DNA of 6,741 nucleotides, taken from Bacillota bacterium (lineage in GTDB: Bacteria; Bacillota; Bacilli; Paenibacillales; NBRC-103111). The translations under genes were made by a program, and so were the position numbers. How positions within the stretch are numbered: position 1 is the stretch's first letter; every line of letters begins with the position of its first letter. The DNA is taken from assembly GCA_023391955.1 (NCBI GenBank), contig JAEWAA010000117.1, forward strand, positions 1 to 6,741, written 5' to 3'. Shown here piece after piece: positions 1 to 5,933 of this stretch. A model generated the notes under the pieces. It ran no database searches. It saw only the letters and a program-made list of their open reading frames with translations, and was not told where the DNA came from.

Positions 1-1271
1 GCCAAGGCCTGGGAAGGCGCCAGCTTATCCGGATTCCGGAGAATCAGGTCCGTATACTGGGGATACTCCCCCATCATGGTATAGCTGACCCCCTCCATGC
101 CGAAATTGAAGAACATATGGCCTTCCGGGCTGTAGCCGTAGTCCAGCATGCGGACGGCCTTCACCACCTGGTCGCTTTTGGCGGAAATAGCCACACCTCC
201 CGAGCTTACATAATGGCTCCGCTGACCGTAAAAGGGGCGCTGCCCTTTCCGCAGCACCGGATAAGGAGCTCCTGCCAGCTTTGCCCCCGGATCAGCTGCC
301 GTAAGCAAGGGCTGCCAGGTGCCGATGCCCGCCCCGGCATTCCAGATGGTAGCGCCGCTGCGTCCCGACAGAATGCTGGCGTCCAGGGACCGGGTATCCA
401 CCGCGGCAATGTTCCGGTCGATGAGCCCTTCCTTGTACCACTGCCGGAAGGTAGCGATAAACGCTCTATACCCCGGCTCCAGCGGCCCGTATTTCACCCT
501 GCCGTCCAATAGGTAAAAGCCCTTTATAACACCGAACGCCCCGGAAAATGCGCCGTTTTCCATAGCCTGCAGCGCATTGGGTACCCCGAGGAAGCTTAAG
601 GGGGCCTCCGCCCCTTTTTTCTCCTTAAAGGCCTTCAGAACCGTATACCACTCCTCTATGGTCTCCGGCACACCCAGTCCCAGATCATCCAGCCAATCCC
701 TGCGGATGATAGGACCCTGAAAGGTCCGGAGCCGGTCGCTATCCCGGATAAACGGAAACAGATAATAGCTGCCCTCAGCGGTTTTGACCTGTTTGTCCAC
801 CTCGGGGTGCTCCTGCAGATACCGCTTGAGATTAGGGGCATACCGGTCGATAACATCGTTCAGCTTGCGGATAAAGCCGTCGTTGATGGCCTTCTGCGGT
901 CCCCCTGGGAAACGCTCCCATTCATATTCAATCATATCCGGCACCTCCCCGGAGGCCAGAAGCACGTTCAAGGCCTCCTTGGCCCGGTTGGCCGGGGGCT
1001 GGATGAACTTCAGCCGGACGCCGGTCCGCTTTTGCCACTCCTGAAAAAACGGCACCTCCATAAACGTCGGCCTGACGCTGCCCGCATTGCCATTTAGCTC
1101 CGCCCAATAGGTCAGCTCCCGCCCGGGCAGCTGGGCACCGCCTGCTTCCTCTTCCGGCTCCACAGTCAGGGAAGAGTCCTGCCGCTGCCCCCGTTCCCCT
1201 GCGAAGCAGCCGCTTAGAGCCAGCAAAGCTGACAATAGAATAAGAATGCTGTTTCCCATCCGATGCTTCAT
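1..1271 (-). CDS. Lipoprotein extracellular solute-binding protein (SBP2), C-terminus cut by the window edge
   Basis: The frame is open for 423 codons from ATG 1269-1271 to the left edge. It starts with a lipoprotein signal peptide: basic MKHRMGNS, a hydrophobic core and lipobox L-S-G-C with the lipidated Cys at 22, then an acidic, Gly-rich linker (about 23-50). The mature protein follows the LplA/YtcQ pattern: ELTYWAELNGNAGS (about 52-65), SGEVPDMIEYEWERFP, SYYLFPFIRDSDRL, FQGPIIRRDWLDDLGL, WYKEGLIDRN (from 278), GIGTWQPL, APYPVLRKG, LDYGYSPEG, FFNFGMEGVSY and NPDKLAPSQALA at the edge. Compared with SBP1 about 125 C-terminal residues are missing, so the full length is near 550. It follows the regulator by 34 nt. 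It could be an alternative receptor for the same permeases, a co-sensor for the regulator, or the first component of another importer to the left. Confidence 0.92.
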   Translation of the reverse strand, partial: MKHRMGNSILILLSALLALSGCFAGERGQRQDSSLTVEPEEEAGGAQLPGRELTYWAELNGNAGSVRPTFMEVPFFQEWQKRTGVRLKFIQPPANRAKEALNVLLASGEVPDMIEYEWERFPGGPQKAINDGFIRKLNDVIDRYAPNLKRYLQEHPEVDKQVKTAEGSYYLFPFIRDSDRLRTFQGPIIRRDWLDDLGLGVPETIEEWYTVLKAFKEKKGAEAPLSFLGVPNALQAMENGAFSGAFGVIKGFYLLDGRVKYGPLEPGYRAFIATFRQWYKEGLIDRNIAAVDTRSLDASILSGRSGATIWNAGAGIGTWQPLLTAADPGAKLAGAPYPVLRKGQRPFYGQRSHYVSSGGVAISAKSDQVVKAVRMLDYGYSPEGHMFFNFGMEGVSYTMMGEYPQYTDLILRNPDKLAPSQAL

Positions 1272-1278
1272 ACGTTTG

Positions 1279-1285
1279 CCCTCCC
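1279..1285 (-). promoter_or_regulatory. Ribosome binding site of SBP2
   Basis: GGGAGGG stands 7 nt before ATG 1269-1271, inside the 34-nt gap after the regulator stop. No terminator is visible in that gap, so SBP2 is probably co-transcribed with the regulator. Confidence 0.8.
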
Positions 1286-1305
1286 TGTTGTCCGCATCTG
1301 TGACG

Positions 1306-3678
1306 CTATACCAAACCTCTCCCGTTTAATTCCCTGTATTTGCCCGGCGTGATGCCTTCGTATTTCTTGAACACGCGGATAAAAGAAGCCGCATCCAGAT
1401 AGCCCACCCGGCAGGGGATATCCGCCACCGCAGCATCTGGCTCTCCAATGAGAATGGCCTTGGCCGCCCCGATCCGCACACTGTGGATAAAGTCAAGAAG
1501 CCCCTCGCCTGTCTGTTCCTTGAAGAGTTTGGACAGGTAGCTGCCCTTCAGCCCGAAGCTTTCGCCGATGGCATTCACATTCAGATTGGGGTCGGCATAG
1601 CTGCTCCGGATGTGGGCGGAGACCCGGTCCACCAGCTCCCGCAGCATTTCCTGGCGCTCCCGTGACTGGTGGGCCTCCTTTTTGGCCGCGGCATACAAAC
1701 AAACCTGCTCCAGAAGCGCCAACAGCTCCCGGCGCATTTCAGAGACGGTGTCACAGGCCATCAGCTTCTCCATCCAATCGGGATTATCCGCGGGCATGCC
1801 GCCGTCCTTGTCTCCGATCTCATGGATGGCCTTCACCATGGTGCCGGCCAGATCAAACATGAGGCAGCGCGCCAGGGTCACCGATACATGGGGACGCTGC
1901 AGGTTCCGGTCCAGGGTTTCATTCATGAGGGCGGCGGCTTGGGCAGCCTGCCCCAGCTTAATGGTATGGATGAGCTGCTGCTCGGCCTGCAGGGAGTAAG
2001 AATAGCCGTTTTCGGGAGGGCTGCCCGGTTCCCGCCGGATGTCCCCGTACATAATGATCTCCTGCTTGCCCAGCACCATCTTGTACTCCATGGCGTCCAG
2101 TGCCTCCTGATACGCCTCGGCAATGCCGCTTAGGGACGGATGCGCCCCGCTGATGGCAACAGTCAGATCCATCTGGAAGCGCAGCAGGAACTGCTGAGCC
2201 TCCGCGGCAATCCGCCGGAGACTGTCCTTCCATTCCTCACTGTCGTGCAAGTCCAGACTGACCAGGCAGACCATCATATCGTCCACCTCGGATACATACC
2301 CGGCATGGCCGTGCTGGCCTACCAGCTCCTCCACCACATTGGTGATAATAAACTGAATGAGACGCCTGCGCTCCATTTCATTCACGCCCGGCAGCTTGGC
2401 GGAGAGGCTGTCGCCGTTCTCCACCACAAACAGCATCACGGCAAATTCATCGGAGATCAGCCGGATCTGGAAGGTTTTGAAGGCTTCCTCATAAGGCACC
2501 AGAATATCCGGCTTGCCCTTCAGAAGCCGGGTCAGCATATTGGTCCGCAGGATGTGGTGATGGGCCTGCATCTCCACAGCCAGCCGCTCCTTCTCACTGC
2601 GCGTCTGCCAGATGGCCTGCTGGATAAAATGCAGCTCATTGCCCTCCCGCTCTCCCCCCGCCGTCCCCTTTTCTGTAAGGGACCGGACCATAGCCTGGAT
2701 GGGCGAATAGTTCCGCCTCAGGAAAAACCAGGTGAGCAGGACACCGCCGATGGCGCTGATGCTGATGCTGATATAGGTGAACCGGCGGACGTACTCCGCT
2801 TTTTTCCAATAGAGATTGCCGGGTATGATTAAAGCATATTTCAAATCGGATACGGCCGAACGGATGAACATCAGCTCCTGATCTCCCAGCCGCGTGGGCT
2901 CCGTCAGCTCCTCCTTCTCCTTCAGCAGCTTCAGAATGGCGTCCTGATCACCGGACAGCGGCAGATTGGACAGCAGCACCCGATTGTCCTGGTCCAGCAC
3001 CAGCACCTGGCCCCCGCTGAAGCCGGAGATGCCCTCAATAGCCTGCTGAAAGCGGCTGGCATCGGCCATCACCACCACCGTGCCCGCCTCCCGCCCGCTG
3101 AGATCCTTGGCCAGATGAGTCATATACGCCACAGCGCTGCGGGAGCTGGAGGAATCGGTGCGGGGCAGCAGGAAAAAACGGTTGCCCGGCGTATACCGCA
3201 AGAGCTCCTTCCATCCGTCATATGTCAGCGCACCGCCTTCATGTATGGTCTGAAAGGCGGTTTTCATATCCCGAATATTCCCGGGACGGACCACTGCCTC
3301 CTCCTTGGACCAGGTGACGTAGAACTCGTCCACCGACGCATAGGAGGTTTGGTACAGCTGCATCTCCTTGGATAAAAGATAGGCGGTATACTGGGCGTCA
3401 TTGGAATAGCTGCTGGAATACATCAGGGTTTGCAGCTTGGAATTCCAGGTGATTTCCATATTCAGGCGTTTCATCAGGTCGATCTGGTTGTCCACGGTGT
3501 ACCGGACCTGTTTGAGCAGATAATCGTTGGCCCGGTGGATTTCACTGGTGAGGGTGTCCCCGGACTGACGGTAAATGATAAGGCTTACAATAATGGGGAT
3601 AAACAATACTGTGCTGTAGGAAACCAGCCAGGTGACGATGATGCTTTTCCTTTTTTGCCAACGCTGCCGGATGTTCAT
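1306..3678 (-). CDS. Membrane-anchored AraC-family transcriptional regulator, YesS type
   Basis: This 790-residue one-protein sensor-regulator probably detects an external signal and controls the neighbouring sugar-uptake genes. A basic N-terminus and transmembrane helix (about 12-36) lead into an extracytoplasmic sensor region (about 37-297), then a second helix (about 300-320). The cytoplasmic part starts with a short HAMP-like stretch (NYSPIQAMVRSL, from 323) and a helical linker. Next comes a region near 410-545 that resembles the degenerate GGDEF-like domain of such regulators (SGAHPSLSGIAEAYQEAL, 510-527). The C-terminus (about 686-785) is an AraC DNA-binding domain with two helix-turn-helix units, 700-724 (IGESFGLKGSYLSKLFKEQTG) and 750-783 (VGYLDAASFIRVFKKYEGITPGKY). 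Length and layout match YesS of Bacillus subtilis (about 760 residues). It has its own candidate promoter and lies 34 nt before SBP2, probably as one unit. The ligand is unknown. Confidence 0.93.
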   Translation of the reverse strand: MNIRQRWQKRKSIIVTWLVSYSTVLFIPIIVSLIIYRQSGDTLTSEIHRANDYLLKQVRYTVDNQIDLMKRLNMEITWNSKLQTLMYSSSYSNDAQYTAYLLSKEMQLYQTSYASVDEFYVTWSKEEAVVRPGNIRDMKTAFQTIHEGGALTYDGWKELLRYTPGNRFFLLPRTDSSSSRSAVAYMTHLAKDLSGREAGTVVVMADASRFQQAIEGISGFSGGQVLVLDQDNRVLLSNLPLSGDQDAILKLLKEKEELTEPTRLGDQELMFIRSAVSDLKYALIIPGNLYWKKAEYVRRFTYISISISAIGGVLLTWFFLRRNYSPIQAMVRSLTEKGTAGGEREGNELHFIQQAIWQTRSEKERLAVEMQAHHHILRTNMLTRLLKGKPDILVPYEEAFKTFQIRLISDEFAVMLFVVENGDSLSAKLPGVNEMERRRLIQFIITNVVEELVGQHGHAGYVSEVDDMMVCLVSLDLHDSEEWKDSLRRIAAEAQQFLLRFQMDLTVAISGAHPSLSGIAEAYQEALDAMEYKMVLGKQEIIMYGDIRREPGSPPENGYSYSLQAEQQLIHTIKLGQAAQAAALMNETLDRNLQRPHVSVTLARCLMFDLAGTMVKAIHEIGDKDGGMPADNPDWMEKLMACDTVSEMRRELLALLEQVCLYAAAKKEAHQSRERQEMLRELVDRVSAHIRSSYADPNLNVNAIGESFGLKGSYLSKLFKEQTGEGLLDFIHSVRIGAAKAILIGEPDAAVADIPCRVGYLDAASFIRVFKKYEGITPGKYRELNGRGLV

Positions 3679-3684
3679 TGTTTT

Positions 3685-3690
3685 CTCCTC
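3685..3690 (-). promoter_or_regulatory. Ribosome binding site deciding the regulator start
   Basis: GAGGAG is 6 nt upstream of ATG 3676-3678. The frame stays open 153 codons further upstream to 4137, but that stretch overlaps the second permease on the same strand and crosses the terminator, so the start with this site is the real one. Confidence 0.88.
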
Positions 3691-3729
3691 ACAACCCCAC
3701 AGTAAAGAAAAACGAAGATGACTGGTTCC

Positions 3730-3758
3730 ATTATACTTCCCCCACCCGGCTATGTGAT
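3730..3758 (-). promoter_or_regulatory. Candidate sigma-A promoter of the regulator-SBP2 unit
   Basis: A perfect -10 TATAAT (3730-3735) is preceded by a 17-nt spacer and a weak -35 ATCACA (3753-3758, four of six to TTGACA). Transcription would start near 3723, giving a leader of about 45 nt. A weak -35 with a perfect -10 fits activator-dependent transcription. Its position just after the terminator supports a separate transcription unit. Confidence 0.6.
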
Positions 3759-3765
3759 GTTGAAA

Positions 3766-3786
3766 TTGGCAAATCCGGTTGGCAAA
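3766..3786. promoter_or_regulatory. Direct repeat TTGGCAAA x2, candidate operator upstream of the regulator promoter
   Basis: Two identical octamers TTGGCAAA (3766-3773 and 3779-3786, plus-strand reading) are 13 bp apart, centre to centre. They lie 7 bp upstream of the candidate -35 element of the regulator promoter, the usual place for an activator. AraC-family proteins often bind direct repeats, so autoregulation is possible, but a 13-bp period is not a whole helical turn and the pairing of regulator and site is inference. Confidence 0.4.
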
Positions 3787-3800
3787 AGCTCCAAACCGCC

Positions 3801-3819
3801 CTTTTTGCAAGGCAAAAAG
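3801..3819. repeat. Perfect 8-bp inverted repeat overlapping the terminator tail
   Basis: CTTTTTGC (3801-3808), spacer AAG, GCAAAAAG (3812-3819). The right arm contains the complement of the terminator U-run. In RNA it could compete with the terminator stem for its first base; in DNA it could be a protein site. No function can be assigned from this alone. Confidence 0.5.
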
Positions 3820-3841
3820 CCCGAATGGAGTCCATTCAGGC
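3814..3841 (-). terminator. Intrinsic terminator after the second permease gene
   Basis: On the minus strand a 10-bp stem (3832-3841 with 3819-3828, nine Watson-Crick pairs and one G-U) closes a 3-nt loop and is followed at once by five U (3814-3818). It lies 40 nt after the permease stop. It probably ends most transcripts of the SBP1-permease unit before the regulator gene. Confidence 0.8.
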
Positions 3842-3875
3842 TGCAACACAGGTTGCTTGCTTCGTACACGGCGGA

Positions 3876-3895
3876 GCTCCTTTATTTCAAGGAGC
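3876..3895 (-). other. Small hairpin spanning the stop codon of the second permease
   Basis: GCTCCTT (3876-3882) and AAGGAGC (3889-3895) form a 7-bp stem with a 6-nt loop that contains part of the TAA stop. A second 5-bp hairpin (GCAAC 3843-3847 with GTTGC 3852-3856) follows, and then the terminator. Seen directly; function not known. Confidence 0.5.
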
Positions 3896-4760
3896 CTACC
3901 ATCACCCCTTTGACAAAATACCGCTGCACAAACGGATAAATACACAGCACGGGAAGAGTCGCCACCACAATCGTGGCGTATTTGATGGTTTCCCCGATCT
4001 GGTGCCGGTCGGCGGCGCTGGCTCCCGTGGACATGCTGTCCGTGGAGTTGGAGATGAGAATTTCCCGGAGCACCAGCTGGAGGGGGAACAGCTCCCGGCT
4101 TTTGATGAAGACGGAGGCATAGAACCAGCCGTTCCATTTGTCCACGGCATAATACAGGACCATTACCGCGATCACCGGCATGGACAGGGGCAGAATGATC
4201 CGGAACAGAATGGTGAAGTGGTTGGCCCCGTCAATTTTGGCTGACTCCTCCAGCCCGTCCGGGATGCCCATAAAAGCCGTCCGCATAATGATCAGGTTGA
4301 AGGTGCTCATGGAGAAAGGGATTATCGTGGCCCACAGGGAATCCAGCAGGCCCACATTTTTGACAATCAGGTACATGGGGACCAGTCCCCCGTGGAAAAA
4401 CATGGTGAAAACGATCATGAACATAAACACCTTGTTCCACATCACATTTTTGCGGGAGAGCACATAAGCCCCCAGGGAGGTCATCAACAGGTTCAGTGTC
4501 ACCCCGAACACCACGATAAACAGGGTATTGCGGTACCCGGCCAGAATCCCCGGATTGTCCATTACGCTGCGGTAAGCCTCGAGACTGAAGCCCAGAGGTC
4601 TCCAGAGAATGCCCTTAAAGGCAATCAGCGCCCCCGCATCGCTGACGGATGCGAAGATCACATATAACAACGGGTACAGGGTCACAATCACCAGGCCAAT
4701 CAGAATGCCGTAAATGACCACATCAAACAATTTGTCCAACACACCGGATTCCTGCTTCAT
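3882..4760 (-). CDS. LplC/YtcP-type carbohydrate ABC transporter permease
   Basis: This 292-residue protein is the second membrane subunit of the importer. Hydrophobic segments lie near residues 12-38, 76-98, 107-130, 140-160, 185-205 and 260-285. The EAA-loop reads EESAKIDGANHF from residue 171, with G178 and the L-P pair at 190-191; ES in place of EA is common in this subfamily. Further family marks are FFHGGLVPMYL (121-131), LWRPLGFSLEAY (52-63) and the C-terminal YFVKGVMVGSLK, one residue shorter than the GSxKG end I would expect. The length is close to LplC and YtcP of Bacillus subtilis (about 285-295). The start is fixed by the coupled ribosome binding site that overlaps the end of the first permease. 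It is the last gene of the transporter unit: hairpins and an intrinsic terminator follow its TAA. Confidence 0.95.
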   Translation of the reverse strand: MKQESGVLDKLFDVVIYGILIGLVIVTLYPLLYVIFASVSDAGALIAFKGILWRPLGFSLEAYRSVMDNPGILAGYRNTLFIVVFGVTLNLLMTSLGAYVLSRKNVMWNKVFMFMIVFTMFFHGGLVPMYLIVKNVGLLDSLWATIIPFSMSTFNLIIMRTAFMGIPDGLEESAKIDGANHFTILFRIILPLSMPVIAVMVLYYAVDKWNGWFYASVFIKSRELFPLQLVLREILISNSTDSMSTGASAADRHQIGETIKYATIVVATLPVLCIYPFVQRYFVKGVMVGSLK

Positions 4761-4767
4761 CGTCCGT

Positions 4768-4773
4768 CCTCCT
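4768..4773 (-). promoter_or_regulatory. Ribosome binding site of the second permease, overlapping the preceding stop codon
   Basis: AGGAGG is 7 nt upstream of ATG 4758-4760, and its first A is the last base of the TGA stop of the first permease. A ribosome finishing the first permease would end on this site, so the two subunits are probably translationally coupled in equal amounts. Confidence 0.85.
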
Positions 4774-5732
4774 CACCATAAGCTGCTGTCGTTCAATCTG
4801 CGGCTGACATAGTTGGCGGTCACCAAAAGAATCAGGTTGATGACCGAATTGAACAGGCCCACCGCCGAGCTGTAGCTCCAGCCGAACTCCAGCAAACCCT
4901 TGCGGTACACGAAGGAGGAGATCACATCCGCCGTATCGTAGGTGATGGGGTTGTAGAGCAGAATGATTTTTTCGAAGCCTACATTGAGCAGATTGCCCAT
5001 CCGCAGGATCATCATAATGGCGATGGTGGGCATGATGCCGGGCAGGGTGATATGCATCATCTGCTTGAACCGGCTGGCCCCGTCCATACGGGCCGCTTCA
5101 TACTGCTCCTGGTCAATGCCCATCAGGGCGGCGATGTAGATAATGGACTCCCAGCCGATCCGCTGCCAGATTTCGGAGAGGATGTAGATGGAGCGGAACA
5201 GCTCCGGCCGCTGGAGCATGGCCTGGCCGTCATAGCCCATCCAGACGAAGATCCGGTTAATGATGCCGTCGGCGTTGGTAAAATCGGTAATGATGCCGCA
5301 GATGACCACCAGCGAGATGAAATAGGGCATGTAGGTGATGGTTTGGGCCACCCGTTTGAAGGTTTTGTGGCGGACCTCGTTAATCAGCAAAGCCAGGATA
5401 ATCGGGGTGGGGAACTCAAAAATCAGTGAATACAGGCTGATGGTAATGGTGTTTTTGAGAATCCGCCAAAAGTAATAGCTGTTGAAAAAGTCGGCAAAAT
5501 GCCGGAAGCCCACCCAGTCGCTGCCCATAATCCCCTTCATGGGGGAATAATCCTTGAAGGCGATGAGCGCCCCGTACATGGGGGCATAATGGAAGACCAG
5601 GTAATAGACGACCACGGGGATCATCATGATGTACAGGTATTTGTTCAGGGCAAAATCACGGGCCAGCCGGGCCGCCCGGTTGGGCGACCGGGCGGCGGGT
5701 TTATCCGTAGAAAGCTCCGCAGTATGGGCCAT
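4773..5732 (-). CDS. LplB/YteP-type ABC transporter permease (carbohydrate uptake)
   Basis: This 319-residue integral membrane protein is one half of the translocation channel of a type I (CUT1-like) ABC importer. After a basic cytoplasmic N-terminus it shows six hydrophobic segments, near residues 32-59, 96-120, 131-151, 192-206, 228-249 and 288-310. The cytoplasmic coupling loop has the EAA signature: EAA at 212-214, G at 218 and LP at 230-231; this helix docks on the ATPase. The motif YAPMYGALIAFKDYSP near residues 49-64 is typical of the LplB (COG4209) group, and the length fits the 318-321 residues usual for LplB/YteP. ATG 5730-5732 was chosen because of its well-spaced ribosome binding site. 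The gene is separated from SBP1 by the long palindrome and lies 12 nt before the second permease. No ATPase gene is present, which is usual in this family because a shared MsmX-type ATPase serves several importers. Confidence 0.95.
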   Translation of the reverse strand: MAHTAELSTDKPAARSPNRAARLARDFALNKYLYIMMIPVVVYYLVFHYAPMYGALIAFKDYSPMKGIMGSDWVGFRHFADFFNSYYFWRILKNTITISLYSLIFEFPTPIILALLINEVRHKTFKRVAQTITYMPYFISLVVICGIITDFTNADGIINRIFVWMGYDGQAMLQRPELFRSIYILSEIWQRIGWESIIYIAALMGIDQEQYEAARMDGASRFKQMMHITLPGIMPTIAIMMILRMGNLLNVGFEKIILLYNPITYDTADVISSFVYRKGLLEFGWSYSSAVGLFNSVINLILLVTANYVSRRLNDSSLW

Positions 5733-5740
5733 GCCTCTCA

Positions 5741-5747
5741 CTCCTTC
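5741..5747 (-). promoter_or_regulatory. Ribosome binding site deciding the start of the first permease
   Basis: GAAGGAG lies 8 nt upstream of ATG 5730-5732. A GTG three codons further upstream (5739-5741) is in frame but abuts this motif with no spacer, so it cannot use it. The site therefore favours ATG. Confidence 0.85.
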
Positions 5748-5752
5748 TTTTT

Positions 5753-5933
5753 GGAGTCTAACAAATTCCCATATGAATCCATGACTTACCGGGAAAGGGT
5801 GGCTTGGATGCTCAAACAGATTTTGTCGGCCTTGATTGTATCGGATTGTTTAAGGGTTCAAGGCCGCCAAAAAAACTCGCCCAAGCCACTCCTTTCCCTC
5901 CCAGTCATTCCGTATGGGAATTTGTCAGACTCC
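5753..5933 (-). repeat. 181-nt nested imperfect palindrome / candidate intercistronic RNA hairpin
   Basis: Almost the entire gap between SBP1 and the first permease folds back on itself. Paired blocks read directly: 5753-5773 with 5913-5933 (20 Watson-Crick pairs and one pair that is G-U in the minus-strand RNA); 5775-5778 with 5907-5910; 5783-5786 with 5903-5906; 5791-5798 with 5891-5898; 5799-5807 with 5881-5889; and 5821-5835 with 5858-5872 (14 of 15). That is about 60 pairs around a 22-nt loop (5836-5857). One end uses the G of the SBP1 TAG stop; the other stops 5 nt before the permease ribosome binding site. No target-site duplication is visible at the ends, and no run of U follows the structure, so it is not a classical terminator. 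It could stabilise the upstream message and reduce permease expression relative to the binding protein, or be a relic of a palindromic mobile repeat. The structure is seen; the function is inferred. Confidence 0.85.

Noticed and set aside
2140..2832. A plus-strand open frame of 230 codons.
   Set aside because: It is entirely antisense to the regulator and its composition is that of a reverse-complement shadow. I see no convincing ribosome binding site or domain. The other plus-strand frames inside the binding proteins and permeases are rejected for the same reason.
3679..4137. In-frame upstream extension of the regulator by 153 codons.
   Set aside because: It overlaps the second permease on the same strand, runs through the terminator and promoter, and encodes no regulator-like sequence. 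ATG 3676-3678 has a well-spaced GAGGAG and begins a typical membrane-anchored N-terminus.
5733..5741. GTG start for the first permease three codons upstream.
   Set aside because: It abuts the GAAGGAG motif with no spacer; the ATG 8 nt downstream of the motif is the better start.
5835..5861. Possible minus-strand promoter in the palindrome loop (TTGAAC, 15-nt spacer, TACAAT).
   Set aside because: The spacer is too short and the -35 matches at only four positions. The arms of the palindrome explain the sequence better. A weak internal promoter cannot be excluded.
5866..5880. Run of seven T on the minus strand inside the palindrome, considered as a terminator tail.
   Set aside because: No stable hairpin directly precedes it on the minus strand; it is part of an internal arm of the larger structure.
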